This document shows, piece by piece, positions 45,835-54,828 of a stretch of 64,000 nucleotides of DNA. A program made the translations under genes and the position numbers. Under the pieces are notes generated by a model. The model ran no database searches. It was not told the DNA's origin and saw only the letters and a program-made list of their open reading frames with translations. The number at the start of each line of letters is the position of its first letter. Within the stretch, counting starts at the first letter, position 1. Origin of the DNA: Butyricicoccus faecihominis (GTDB lineage Bacteria > Bacillota > Clostridia > Oscillospirales > Butyricicoccaceae); the NCBI RefSeq assembly GCF_024462775.1, contig NZ_JANGCE010000002.1, positions 124,001 through 188,000 of the forward strand, written 5' to 3'.

Positions 45835-47013
45835 TTACGCCTCATAAAACTGGCTGACTAAAATTTTGCCCGCGCAGCCCGAACCGGCCCGCGCGATCGC
45901 CTGATCGGTCTTTTCGAGCGGATAACGGCCGCCGATGCAGCGCCGCATATCCAGTACCTTTGTCGCGAACATGCGCAGTACGCTCGGGAAAATGTCGCTG
46001 CCCGCCGAACCGCTGCAGCAGTATACCGAGGTGCCGTTGTAGATGAACGGCGTCATATCGATCGGCGGCACCCGCCCGGGCAAGCCGATCTGTACCAGCT
46101 TGGCATGCGCGGACATCATGCCCGCGATCTGCGGATAGGTTTGGCCCGGGTTGCCGGCCGCTTCAATACACATATGACAGCCGATGCCGTGGGTCAGTTC
46201 TAATACAATGCCCGGCAGCTCGCCTGCCGCCGGATAATCCAACGGGTTCAAGCAAACGTCCGCCCCCATTTTCTTTGCAAGGTCCAGCTTTTCGGGAACC
46301 GTATCGAACACAAAGACCTTCGCCGCGCCCGCCGCACGGCAGAGCGCCACCGCCGACAGACCGATCGGCCCCGCGCCGAATACCGCGACATGCGCGCCCG
46401 GCTTGATCCCGCCCGCGTTGATCACGACCGAATGATAGGCAACGCCGGTCGGTTCAGCCAGCGCGCCCGCTTCCAAAGCGGCCATTTTACTGCCCAGCAA
46501 TTCCGCGATGTCGTTGATCTTGCAGCAATACTTTTCCGGCACGACCGCGTATTCGCAAAAACCGCCATCCGCGGAAAGGCCGATGTCCTCGCGCTCATCA
46601 CAGTTGTTGTAAAGGCCGATGCGGCAGTTGTTACATTTCCCGCAATAATGAATCTGCTCGACCGCGATCAGATCGCCAGCCTTAAACTCCTTTACGTTTT
46701 TTCCGGTCTGCACGATCTCGCCTGAAAACTCGTGCCCTAGAATGACCGGCAGCCGCGTATGGCAGTTGTACTGCATATAACCGTTTTCTTTTGATGCAAT
46801 GGAGTGGATATCGCTCCCGCAAACGCCGCAAGCGCCGACTCGAATCAGCACCTCGTCCTCTTTGGGTTCGGGCGTCCGCACATCCTCCATCTGATAGGAC
46901 AGATTCTTCCAGCACAAGCCGGAGGTATAGGAGCGATGCTCCTTCTGCTCCCTTTCACCCAGCTTGACCCCGCCGGTCGGCGCCCATTCCCCTCGCAACA
47001 CAAATGCACGCAT
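45835..47013 (-). CDS. Zinc-dependent medium-chain dehydrogenase, scyllo-inosose dehydrogenase-like
   Basis: 392 residues. The catalytic-zinc motifs are CGVCGSDIH and GHEFSGE, the structural zinc lobe is CGKCNNCRIGLYNNC, and the NAD fold has GAGPIGLSAVALC. The long N-terminus (MRAFVLRGEW to KNLSYQ) is shared with the gene at position 1 and, from memory, with Thermotoga scyllo-inosose 3-dehydrogenase. It lies three bases after the dehydroquinate-dehydratase-like gene. A second oxidation after an IolG-type step is a reasonable role, giving a diketone. Confidence 0.88.
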   Translation of the reverse strand: MRAFVLRGEWAPTGGVKLGEREQKEHRSYTSGLCWKNLSYQMEDVRTPEPKEDEVLIRVGACGVCGSDIHSIASKENGYMQYNCHTRLPVILGHEFSGEIVQTGKNVKEFKAGDLIAVEQIHYCGKCNNCRIGLYNNCDEREDIGLSADGGFCEYAVVPEKYCCKINDIAELLGSKMAALEAGALAEPTGVAYHSVVINAGGIKPGAHVAVFGAGPIGLSAVALCRAAGAAKVFVFDTVPEKLDLAKKMGADVCLNPLDYPAAGELPGIVLELTHGIGCHMCIEAAGNPGQTYPQIAGMMSAHAKLVQIGLPGRVPPIDMTPFIYNGTSVYCCSGSAGSDIFPSVLRMFATKVLDMRRCIGGRYPLEKTDQAIARAGSGCAGKILVSQFYEA

Positions 47014-47016
47014 CGT

Positions 47017-47826
47017 TTACCGCACCCCCAGTTCGCTTTCCGTCATATCAAACACCTCGAGAATGGCCTTAAAATAATCCTCGTCCTCTTCGTAGCCGCC
47101 GCGCGCGCCGCTGCACGTAAAATATCCAAAATCCGAACCGCATTCGCCGCCCAAAATACGCGTGACCATGGCAATGTGGTTCATACCGCACATGCAGTAC
47201 GGCGTTTTGCATATGCCCTGCTCCCGAATCCGTTTCGCCGTTTCCGCGATGCGGATCACATCCTCGTAGCTGTGCGCGGTCAAATACAACTTGGGGATGT
47301 CCGCGCCCTTGTCCATCGCTTCCCGCACTTTGTTCAGCATAAATTCGTTATCCGGTACGCGGTCCCAATCATGGAACGAAAGCAGCACCTTGGTGCCGAA
47401 GCGCGCGGCCGTTTCCTTGATCGCTTCGATATATGCTTCATCGCTGTCGATCTCCACGTCCACCATGCCGATACGCCCGGTTTGGATGCAGGCCTTGACC
47501 ATGCGCAGCCGCAGATCGCGCGGGAACGCACGCACGCCGCCTTGCTCCTTGACGCGGAAGGTCACGAGCAGCGTGGAATCCCTGACAATATCGGCCAAAC
47601 GGTTCGCGGTCTCGCATAGCAGGCGCTCGGCAAAATCCGTATCCGCCATGGGGGCTACGTAATCCAGCCGCCATTCCACGATGTCCGGCGCATGCAGCAT
47701 GACTTCTTCGGCCGCCGCAAGGATCGCGTGCTGGCTGCCCTCCTTGACCATGATGCAGGAAAGGTATTTTTCACCGCCCATGGTCACGCCGTTCATTGGA
47801 TATTGAAGCCTGCTTGATAATTTCAT
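47017..47826 (-). CDS. Type I 3-dehydroquinate dehydratase homologue, catalytic residues intact
   Basis: 269 residues of the class I AroD TIM barrel. Aligning by eye with the Salmonella enzyme, the Schiff-base lysine is Lys179 (ADIPKLYL), the general base His152 (SFHDWD) and the acid Glu94 (RVKEQGG). Substrate-binding VEWRLD (Glu51, Arg53) is also kept. The ending departs from biosynthetic AroD (GYFTCSGARGG in place of the usual SAPGQ region). Because it sits in an importer-linked catabolic operon with no other shikimate gene, a role in degradation of a quinate-like or cyclitol-derived ketone is likely. It overlaps the preceding gene by four bases. Confidence 0.87.
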   Translation of the reverse strand: MKLSSRLQYPMNGVTMGGEKYLSCIMVKEGSQHAILAAAEEVMLHAPDIVEWRLDYVAPMADTDFAERLLCETANRLADIVRDSTLLVTFRVKEQGGVRAFPRDLRLRMVKACIQTGRIGMVDVEIDSDEAYIEAIKETAARFGTKVLLSFHDWDRVPDNEFMLNKVREAMDKGADIPKLYLTAHSYEDVIRIAETAKRIREQGICKTPYCMCGMNHIAMVTRILGGECGSDFGYFTCSGARGGYEEDEDYFKAILEVFDMTESELGVR

Positions 47827-48611
47827 GTCCCGTCACCGTCCCCATCGTACTCATGATCGATCGCGTATATGCGCCGCAGCTTTCGGTACTCGTCAAGGGT
47901 CTCCAGCGCCATGCCCTCGTTCGCTTTCCGGCTGAGCGGATAGCTTCCGAAATCATTGCCGCAGCGCTCGCCGAAAAGATGCAGCATCAGCCCCGCTTCG
48001 CCGATGGCGGAAATACAAAACGGCGTTTCGAGCATGCCCTGCTGCTTTGCGCTTCGCGCCGCCTGCGCGATGTGGAGCATATCCACATCGTCCACCGCCA
48101 GATACAGCACCCGCGTCAGCGCCGGTCCCATCGCTTCGACCGTCTGTGCCGCCTGTAACACTTCCGCCTTACTGCCAACGCCCCGGTAATTTTGCCGGGT
48201 CAGGATGAGCTTTACGCCCGTGCCCGAAAGCAGCGCCTTTACCTGTGAAACAAACCCGCTGTCCTCCGGCTCTATATCCACAAAATCAGCAAGGCCGTTG
48301 CGCACACAGGCTTCCAGTACCGCAAGGCCCAGCGTTTTGTCAACCGGGTCGTCGGCGCCTTGCTCCTTTATCCGAAGGCTGATAGGGATCTCTAGCGAAA
48401 CGCACGCCGCAAGATCCTCCGCGAAACGGTTAAGCGCGCCGTATTGGTTCAAGACGATCTCTAACACGTCCAACGTACCGACACAGGGCAGGTTCAGCTG
48501 CCGCCGCAGCGCTTCCGCGTTTTCCGGCGCCATGCTTCCGAATACCCGATAACGGCTACCGCCGATTTCACACGTTTTTGCCCGTACCTTTTTCTTGCTT
48601 TGCAGCTTCAT
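47823..48611 (-). CDS. AroD-like pseudoenzyme (type I dehydroquinase fold without catalytic Lys/His)
   Basis: 262 residues, colinear with the next gene product: SLRIKEQG (Glu83 kept), LILTRQNY, LTRVLYL and GERCGNDFGSYPLS match its corresponding segments. The Schiff-base lysine position is Val168, the histidine is Gln140, and the substrate arginine is Val53. So it cannot form the imine. The start is set at ATG 48611, which has AAAGGA and GGTGAG just upstream; a reading from 48671 would intrude into the ABC gene. Coupled by ATGA to the intact copy, so a hetero-oligomer with a regulatory or structural subunit is the likeliest role. Confidence 0.8.
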   Translation of the reverse strand: MKLQSKKKVRAKTCEIGGSRYRVFGSMAPENAEALRRQLNLPCVGTLDVLEIVLNQYGALNRFAEDLAACVSLEIPISLRIKEQGADDPVDKTLGLAVLEACVRNGLADFVDIEPEDSGFVSQVKALLSGTGVKLILTRQNYRGVGSKAEVLQAAQTVEAMGPALTRVLYLAVDDVDMLHIAQAARSAKQQGMLETPFCISAIGEAGLMLHLFGERCGNDFGSYPLSRKANEGMALETLDEYRKLRRIYAIDHEYDGDGDGT

Positions 48612-48628
48612 GATCTCACCGTTTTCCT

Positions 48629-50143
48629 TTACAAAGTGCTTTCCAATATCCGTTCCTGCGTCATTTGGCATTTATCCTCTATTTCCAGCGAAATCGATCC
48701 CTTTTTCATCACATAGATACGGTCGCTCATGCCGATCAGCTCGGGCAACTCGGACGAGATCATCATGATCGCCACGCCTTGCTTCGCAATGCCGTCCATG
48801 ATCTCATATATTTCCGCCTTGGCGTTCACGTCGATACCGCGGGTCGGCTCGTCCAAAATGAGCAGGTCGGGCTTGCTTTCCAGCCACTTGGCGAACAACA
48901 CCTTTTGCTGGTTGCCGCCGCTGAGCGTGCTGACCGGCTGATCCATGGAACGGCAAATAACGTTTAACTCCTCGATCTTCGCGGCGGCCTCCTGCCGCTC
49001 CAATTTTTTGTTCACCATATGGTTTTGAAACAGCCGATAGAGCGAAGCCAGTGAAATATTTTCTTTAATGTCCTTATCGATGATCAATCCATCGATCTTT
49101 CGATCCTCGGAAAGGTAGGCGATCCCCTGTTTGATGGATCGGCCCGCTGTCGGCGCGGTATAGGTTTGGCCCTTGTAAACGATTTTCCCGCCGAAGTACG
49201 TCCGCACGCCGAAGATGCTCCGGGCCAGCTCCGACCGGCCCGAACCGACCAAGCCGCCCATGCCGACGATCTCGCCCTTTCTGATGTGCAGGTCAATCGG
49301 CTCGGTATTCGGCCCTATCCGCAGGCCTTCCACCTCGATCACATCCTCGGCACCCACGGTATGCGTACAGGTATACATGTTCGAGATGGTACGCCCGACC
49401 ATTAATTTAACGACCTTATCCTGATCAAATTCCCGCATGGAGATGGTCTGGATCGATTGCCCGTCGCGCAGCACCGTGAGGCGGTCGCCGATCTCCTGTA
49501 ATTCGTCCATACGGTGGGAGATGTAGATGATGCTGACCCCGTTTGCCTTGAGCTTGCGGATCAGGTCGAACAAATGATTGATCTCGCTGGCTGTCAGCGA
49601 CGCGGTCGGCTCGTCCATGATCAGAATCTTTGATTGGTACGAAAGCGCCTTGACGATCTCCACGACCTGCTGCCGCGCGGTGGAAAGGTCACGGATCATG
49701 GTTTTCGGGTCGATCTCGCGGAAGCCGAATTCGTCCAAATACTCGCGGCTTTTTTGATAGATATACTGATGGTCAACAAAGCCGCGCCTTACCGGTTCCC
49801 GCCCGAGAAAAATGTTATGCGCGATATCCAGATTCAAGCAAAGGTTGAGCTCTTGGTGGATAAATGCCACGCCCTTTTCCCGCGCCTCTTTCGGGCCCTT
49901 GACCGAATAGGCCGATCCGTCCAGCGTGATCGCTCCTTCGTCGGCCGCGATATTGCCGCCAAGCACCTTCATCAGGGTGGACTTGCCAGCGCCGTTTTCT
50001 CCCATCAGAACGTGTACTTCTCCGTGTTCCAAATCAAAATTCACCCGGTCGAGGATCTTTACCGTGGTGCCGGCGATCTTTTTGCCGTATTCATCAAAGA
50101 TATATTTCGTGATGTTTTTCATCTCTAATATTTTTGCCATCAT
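48629..50143 (-). CDS. Sugar ABC transporter ATP-binding protein (RbsA type), system B
   Basis: 504 residues with two ABC cassettes. The first has GENGAGKS, the variant signature LSTARQQ and LIMDEPTAS; the second has GLVGSGRSE, LSGGNQQK and LLILDEPTRG. It energises the two permeases encoded just upstream. Substitutions in the first cassette's signature motif are common in this family. Eleven bases separate it from the permease gene before it. Confidence 0.94.
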   Translation of the reverse strand: MMAKILEMKNITKYIFDEYGKKIAGTTVKILDRVNFDLEHGEVHVLMGENGAGKSTLMKVLGGNIAADEGAITLDGSAYSVKGPKEAREKGVAFIHQELNLCLNLDIAHNIFLGREPVRRGFVDHQYIYQKSREYLDEFGFREIDPKTMIRDLSTARQQVVEIVKALSYQSKILIMDEPTASLTASEINHLFDLIRKLKANGVSIIYISHRMDELQEIGDRLTVLRDGQSIQTISMREFDQDKVVKLMVGRTISNMYTCTHTVGAEDVIEVEGLRIGPNTEPIDLHIRKGEIVGMGGLVGSGRSELARSIFGVRTYFGGKIVYKGQTYTAPTAGRSIKQGIAYLSEDRKIDGLIIDKDIKENISLASLYRLFQNHMVNKKLERQEAAAKIEELNVICRSMDQPVSTLSGGNQQKVLFAKWLESKPDLLILDEPTRGIDVNAKAEIYEIMDGIAKQGVAIMMISSELPELIGMSDRIYVMKKGSISLEIEDKCQMTQERILESTL

Positions 50144-50153
50144 GCCGCCGCCT

Positions 50154-51143
50154 TTACTGAATCACTCGGTTTTTCACGTTTTCAAAGATAATCGCAGCTA
50201 AAATAATAATGCTCTGTACCGCTGTGTACATGTAATAGTTCACACTCATCAGACCCAATATATTCTGTATGGTGAAGATCGTCATGACGCCCAGCAGCGA
50301 TCCCCACACCGAACCGATGCCGCCGAACAGGCTCGCGCCGCCCAGCACGGCCGCGGTGATGACCGTGAACGTAAAGTCGGTCCCCCCCATGGTGCACACG
50401 CAGTTGTTGACGCGCGCCGCCATCAGCACCGCGCCCAACGCGGAGCACAGGCCGCATATCACATACACCGCGACAGTCGTAAAGGCGGCGTTGATGCCGC
50501 TCAGGCGGCTGGCGGCCGCGTTCAGTCCGACCGAGGTCAGCGCCCGGCCGTAAGTAGATTTATGCAGGATAAAAAAGCAGACCAGCGCGACCAGCAGCAT
50601 GATCCAAACGGTAGAGGACAACCCCAAGATCTGCACGCGGCCGACCGCGAGCACGGATTCCGGCAGGTTGGTGATTGCCGAGCCGTTACTGAAGATCTGC
50701 GCGATGCCATAAATGATATACCCCGTTCCGAGTGTTACAATAAACGCCGGAATGTGCAGAAGCTGCACCAGAATCCCGTTGAGCAGGCCGAACAGCGCGC
50801 CAACGAGCAGCGTAAGGAGGATGGCGGTCAGAACCGGCATGCCCTTTGTGACCGAACAAAACCCAAAGATGTACGCGCAAAAGCCGACCAAATAGCCGAC
50901 CGACAGATCAATGCCGCCGGTCATCAATACAAAGGTCATGCCCAAGCAGCAAATTGCGGCAATCGAGCCCTGTGTGATGATATTGACGCCATTGTCGACG
51001 CCGATAAAATTTTCGACAAACAGCATGCCGTACAGCCAGACGGCAACAAAAATAATGACATTACCATAGGATTTCACAAAATGCTTTACATTTTGTTTTC
51101 CGCTCCCCTTCGAGGGTGCGGCAACATTTTTTACAGCAGCCAT
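50154..51143 (-). CDS. Sugar ABC transporter permease (RbsC type), system B, second copy
   Basis: 329 residues with eight or more membrane segments and the family motif GGIDLSVGYL. A coupling-loop stretch LNAAASRLSGI and GGASLFGGIGSVWG near the C-terminus are typical. It is about as similar to its neighbour at 51164 as to other RbsC proteins, so the transporter is probably a permease heterodimer. RBS GAGAGGTG. Confidence 0.93.
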   Translation of the reverse strand: MAAVKNVAAPSKGSGKQNVKHFVKSYGNVIIFVAVWLYGMLFVENFIGVDNGVNIITQGSIAAICCLGMTFVLMTGGIDLSVGYLVGFCAYIFGFCSVTKGMPVLTAILLTLLVGALFGLLNGILVQLLHIPAFIVTLGTGYIIYGIAQIFSNGSAITNLPESVLAVGRVQILGLSSTVWIMLLVALVCFFILHKSTYGRALTSVGLNAAASRLSGINAAFTTVAVYVICGLCSALGAVLMAARVNNCVCTMGGTDFTFTVITAAVLGGASLFGGIGSVWGSLLGVMTIFTIQNILGLMSVNYYMYTAVQSIIILAAIIFENVKNRVIQ

Positions 51144-51163
51144 TGTTTACACCTCTCCGTCCG

Positions 51164-52117
51164 TTAAAAGACCTTCGCCGATTTGAGCTCTTTGTTCTTG
51201 TTCAATACGCTTACGCCGACCACGACGATGATCGCCGCGCCGATGACTAAATTCTGATAAAACGGATCGAAGGCCAGCATATCCAAAGCATTGCGCAAAA
51301 AGCCGATGATCAGCGCGCCCACCACGCTCATCCAAGCCTTGCCTTCGCCGCCCAGCATGCTTACGCCGCCGATCAGCGAAGCCGCGACGGCGTCCAACTG
51401 ATAAGCCGCGCCCTGCGTCGGGTGCACGGTCGCCATCTGCGCGCTCAGCAGAATGCCCGCGATCGCGGAAAACAGGCCGCAAACGGCAAACGCGAAAATC
51501 TTCACGCGAGAGGGAGAAATTCCTTCGGTCTTGACCGTGTTCTCGCTGCCGCCCAGCGCGTAAATATGCTTGCCCATACGGGTGTAACGCAGGATTACCG
51601 ACGTGATCACAAACAGAATCACCATAATCCATGTGTTGATTGGGATACGGAGGATCAGGTTGTTTCCAATGGCGGCGTAGGAATCCGGCAGACCGCTGAT
51701 CGAGGTGCCCTTGCCTACCACCAGCGCAAGGCCGAGCATGATCTGTCCGGTGACGTAGGTGGCGATGAAGGGGGGGATATTGATCTTGGATACCAAAATA
51801 CCGTTCAACACGCCAATGAGCATGCCGACAAGCGCGCCCGTTAGCATGGAAAGATAGATATTGATACCTCCCAGCATCAAGAACCCGCTGACCATGGCGC
51901 AAAAGGCCATCACGCCGCCGGTACCCAGATCGATGCCCTTAATAATCAGTACCAGCGTCATGGCCAACGCACAGATCGCGATGGTGGAAGCCTGTCTGGT
52001 AACGTTCATGATATTATTGAACGTAAAAAAGCCCGGGATAAAGCTTCCGCAGACGCAAAGCAGGATCAGTAAGGCCAAATAAAAAATATGCTTCTTTTGA
52101 ACGCTCTTACGCTTCAC
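51164..52117 (-). CDS. Sugar ABC transporter permease (RbsC type), system B, first copy
   Basis: 317 residues with eight or more membrane segments. The usual GGIDLS motif is changed to KGIDLGTGG, while GGSENTVKTEGI and GGVSMLGGEGKAW are normal. It starts with GTG 52117 behind GGAGGAG. Two permease genes in tandem distinguish system B from systems A and C. Confidence 0.92.
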   Translation of the reverse strand: MKRKSVQKKHIFYLALLILLCVCGSFIPGFFTFNNIMNVTRQASTIAICALAMTLVLIIKGIDLGTGGVMAFCAMVSGFLMLGGINIYLSMLTGALVGMLIGVLNGILVSKINIPPFIATYVTGQIMLGLALVVGKGTSISGLPDSYAAIGNNLILRIPINTWIMVILFVITSVILRYTRMGKHIYALGGSENTVKTEGISPSRVKIFAFAVCGLFSAIAGILLSAQMATVHPTQGAAYQLDAVAASLIGGVSMLGGEGKAWMSVVGALIIGFLRNALDMLAFDPFYQNLVIGAAIIVVVGVSVLNKNKELKSAKVF

Positions 52118-52150
52118 TTCCGATACTCCTCCTTTTTCCGTGGGTACAAG

Positions 52151-52183
52151 TTCGGGTGAATAACCAAAGATTATTCACCCGAA
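52151..52183 (-). terminator. Intercistronic hairpin after the binding-protein gene (system B)
   Basis: Thirteen-base perfect stem TTCGGGTGAATAA/TTATTCACCCGAA with a 7-base loop and no T-run. It lies between the binding-protein and permease genes. Confidence 0.65.
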
Positions 52184-52241
52184 CCGAACGCCGCCCGACC
52201 GCGCCTAAGCATTCGGCGGCAACTTCATATGAAATATCGCA

Positions 52242-53249
52242 TTAGAATACCACGTCTTCCGCTTCTTCGGTATTATCCGGATTGATGAAAAAGTAGCCCG
52301 AGTCGATGTATTTGTCGTAATCCTCCGCTTTGGTTTCGCCGCTTACAATATCGGCCATGATCTCTCCGCTTTTCTGCCCGATCACGCCGGGATACTGGGC
52401 GACACAGCCGTAGCAGTTGCCCGCTTTGATGGAATCCAACGCCGATTTGTTGCCGTCCACCGATATGATCGCAATATCCGCCGGATTCAGTCCCTTGTTC
52501 TGCACGCCGCTGATCACGCCGGAAAGCATGGCGTCCGAGCAGAGGAAAATGCCCTTCATATCGGGATCGGACGACAGCATGTTCTCCGTGACCTGCATCG
52601 CGACGTCGCTGAGCCAGTTGCCGGCCTGCTGGTTGACGAGCTTGACCTTGTCCTGCTCCTCAATCGCTTCTTGGAAGCCCTGCGCACGCAGCTCGCCGCC
52701 CATGGCGCCGGACGCGCCGCGAACCGTACAGACCTTGCCCTCCTTGACCTTTTCGATCATCCGCTTGCCCGCTTCATAGCCAATTTTATAGTTGTCAGAG
52801 CCGATATAGGTCACATATAGATCCTCGTTGCCTTCCGCCACGGCGGCGTCGGCGATAATCACCGGGATATTCGCTTCTTTCGCCTTCTTGAGCGCCGGTA
52901 TGATCGCGTTGCCGTCCATAGGCGCTATGACGATACCTTTCGCCCCGCGGTTGATGGCGTTTTCAATGTTTTCCACCTGCTTTGATACCGTCAACTCATC
53001 GCCCGCCAGCGTCAGCTCGAACTTAAAGCCCGCCGCCTCCACTTCCTTCTGGCATTCTTCGACCATAACCCGCTGAAATTCGTTGTTTGTGATCGTTTTG
53101 GTGCTGAAAACGATGGTCCCCTTTTCATTGTCCGAGCCCGCGGCTGTTGCTGAACCTCCGACATCGCTTTGCGGCGTTCCGCATCCGACGAGACCCACCG
53201 TCAACCCAGCGGCCATCAGCAACGCGATACCTCTTCTTCTCTTTGCCAT
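52242..53249 (-). CDS. Sugar-binding lipoprotein of ABC transporter (RbsB type), system B
   Basis: 335 residues with lipobox LVGC (cysteine about residue 23), a Gly/Ser linker and a type I periplasmic-binding fold (GTIVFSTKTITNNEFQ, KGIVIAPMDGNAIIPAL, ISVDGNKSALDS). First gene of operon B, behind promoter 53321-53350. RBS AAAGGAG. Ligand presumably a carbocyclic polyol or acid, inferred only from the enzymes downstream. Confidence 0.93.
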   Translation of the reverse strand: MAKRRRGIALLMAAGLTVGLVGCGTPQSDVGGSATAAGSDNEKGTIVFSTKTITNNEFQRVMVEECQKEVEAAGFKFELTLAGDELTVSKQVENIENAINRGAKGIVIAPMDGNAIIPALKKAKEANIPVIIADAAVAEGNEDLYVTYIGSDNYKIGYEAGKRMIEKVKEGKVCTVRGASGAMGGELRAQGFQEAIEEQDKVKLVNQQAGNWLSDVAMQVTENMLSSDPDMKGIFLCSDAMLSGVISGVQNKGLNPADIAIISVDGNKSALDSIKAGNCYGCVAQYPGVIGQKSGEIMADIVSGETKAEDYDKYIDSGYFFINPDNTEEAEDVVF

Positions 53250-53278
53250 TTTTCATGCTCCTTTCAACAATGCATTTT

Positions 53279-53309
53279 AAATACATATTCTTTTTAGAAT
53301 CATGTATTT
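53279..53309. promoter_or_regulatory. Candidate operator of operon B
   Basis: Nearly complete dyad AAATACAT...ATGTATTT with inner ATTCT/AGAAT arms, covering roughly +5 to +35 of the operon B promoter. Related ATACATAT/ATGTAT words occur near 53517, 53548 and 53646. Probably the site of the divergent GntR-LacI regulator. Confidence 0.6.
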
Positions 53310-53320
53310 TGTATGCTTAT

Positions 53321-53350
53321 ATAGTACATCCTTCCTTCCATCTGTTTCAA
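53321..53350 (-). promoter_or_regulatory. Promoter of operon B
   Basis: Minus strand TTGAAA, 18-base spacer, TACTAT, about 70 bases upstream of the start at 53249. Confidence 0.65.
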
Positions 53351-53625
53351 TGCATTATTCTCCCAAATTTTATAGGCTATATTTAGCCACATCGCTTGTT
53401 ATTTCTTTGAATCAATCGTTAATTTATGCATTCTATACATTTTTCCGCTGCCCATTTCAGCACAATATCCATTGCGTTTGACATCAATATGTCTTATTCT
53501 AATTTTAGTACATATCAAATACATATTAACAACAGGATTTGCAAACATGTATATACGCAGTAAGAACGATCTTTCCCTTAACCGCGTACCATCCAACCCT
53601 TTTTCAGCGGACGATCGGGTTGTTT

Positions 53626-53655
53626 TTGCAGAATAACCGTGCTAAAATGTATGAT
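53626..53655 (+). promoter_or_regulatory. Promoter of the GntR-LacI regulator gene
   Basis: TTGCAG (53626-53631), 18-base spacer, TATGAT (53650-53655). The rest of the 53250-53732 gap is AT-rich control DNA without a gene. Confidence 0.55.
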
Positions 53656-53732
53656 ATATAGGATCGATACAGCAACATACATAGGATATCTTCATGTTTT
53701 AGAGCATGTAGGATGATGGAGCGAAGGTTATT

Positions 53733-54800
53733 ATGCCAAAATATTTATCAATCGCCGACCAAATCGAGCAGCAGATACTGTCCCATACCTTACAGCCTGG
53801 CACACAGCTCCCTACCGAAAAGGAACTGATGAGCCAGTTCCACGTCAGCAGGCAGACGATCCGCAACGCGTTTTCTTGCCTTTTGAAAAAGAAATTGATC
53901 TATACCGTCAAGGGTTCCGGCACTTTTGTTTTCAAAAGCGTTTTTCCGCCCACCAATTCCAAAAACATCGCCGTGCTGATCACGGACGCGGACAGTTACA
54001 TTTTTCCCTACAAATCAGCCAGCATCAATGGCGTTTTGACCAAACACGGTTATATCAGCAATGTATTCGTCACCAACAACCGGATCGACTATGAGGAAAA
54101 CACCATCCGCGAGATCCTATCCACCAATTATGCCGGCGCGATCATCGAGATCACCAAGGCAGTGATCCCCCGTTCCAGCAAGCTGATCGCCGAATTGAGC
54201 CAAAAGCTCCCCGTCATCCTGATCGACGGATACTATCCCGATTTCCCCGAGATCCCCTATGTATCGTTAGACGACCGCAAGGGGGGCTATAAAGCCACGG
54301 AATATCTCATCCGACACGGACACAAAAAAATCTTCCACGTGGGGAAGATCGATGATCTGCAAGGCGTATTGCGGTATCAAGGCTATGTCGGCGCTTTAAC
54401 GGATCATGGGCTTGCGTTTTCCGAGGATCACGTATTTTGGGTCACCGAACCGCTCTATACCAATGTTCCGGAGGGCTTGATGGAGTCCCTATGCCAAAAG
54501 ATTCAGCAGTGTACCGCGGTCTTTTTTTACAACGACGACATTGCCGCCAAGGTCGTGCCGGCGCTGCTGCAGCGCGGCGTCAAGATCCCGGACGACCTTT
54601 CGGTGATGAGCTATGATAATTCGCTCTTGTCCATGCACCCGCTCGAGTTGTCCTGCATCTCCTATCCGCTCAACGAGTTGGGAAGGGTCGCGGCGGAACA
54701 TCTGCTGCGGCGAATTGATGATCCGAATTTTGACGCGACCTATATCTTTGAACCCGAAATCGTCGAGCGCTCCTCCGTACGGCGTATCGCCGACCCATAA
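53733..54800 (+). CDS. GntR/LacI hybrid transcriptional regulator (AraR-like)
   Basis: 355 residues. The N-terminal GntR winged helix (IADQIEQQILSHTLQPGTQLPTEKELMSQFHVSRQTIRNAF) is fused to a LacI-type ligand-binding domain (about 75-350: NIAVLITD, VILIDGYYPD, FFYNDDIAAKVVPALLQRG, SVMSYDNS). This AraR-like arrangement generally represses sugar uptake operons until the ligand binds. Divergent from operon B and followed by another dehydrogenase, so it most likely controls both. Confidence 0.92.
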   Translation: MPKYLSIADQIEQQILSHTLQPGTQLPTEKELMSQFHVSRQTIRNAFSCLLKKKLIYTVKGSGTFVFKSVFPPTNSKNIAVLITDADSYIFPYKSASINGVLTKHGYISNVFVTNNRIDYEENTIREILSTNYAGAIIEITKAVIPRSSKLIAELSQKLPVILIDGYYPDFPEIPYVSLDDRKGGYKATEYLIRHGHKKIFHVGKIDDLQGVLRYQGYVGALTDHGLAFSEDHVFWVTEPLYTNVPEGLMESLCQKIQQCTAVFFYNDDIAAKVVPALLQRGVKIPDDLSVMSYDNSLLSMHPLELSCISYPLNELGRVAAEHLLRRIDDPNFDATYIFEPEIVERSSVRRIADP

Positions 54801-54828
54801 TTTTTTTACGAAAGGACTGATTCATCCC

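Noticed and set aside
47017-47826. Biosynthetic aroD of the shikimate pathway
   Set aside because: No other shikimate gene is nearby, it is embedded in an importer operon with polyol dehydrogenases, and its C-terminal substrate loop is altered.
48612-48671. Longer N-terminus for the AroD-like pseudoenzyme
   Set aside because: It would overlap the ABC ATPase gene and lacks a ribosome site; ATG 48611 has one and gives a product colinear with the intact copy.
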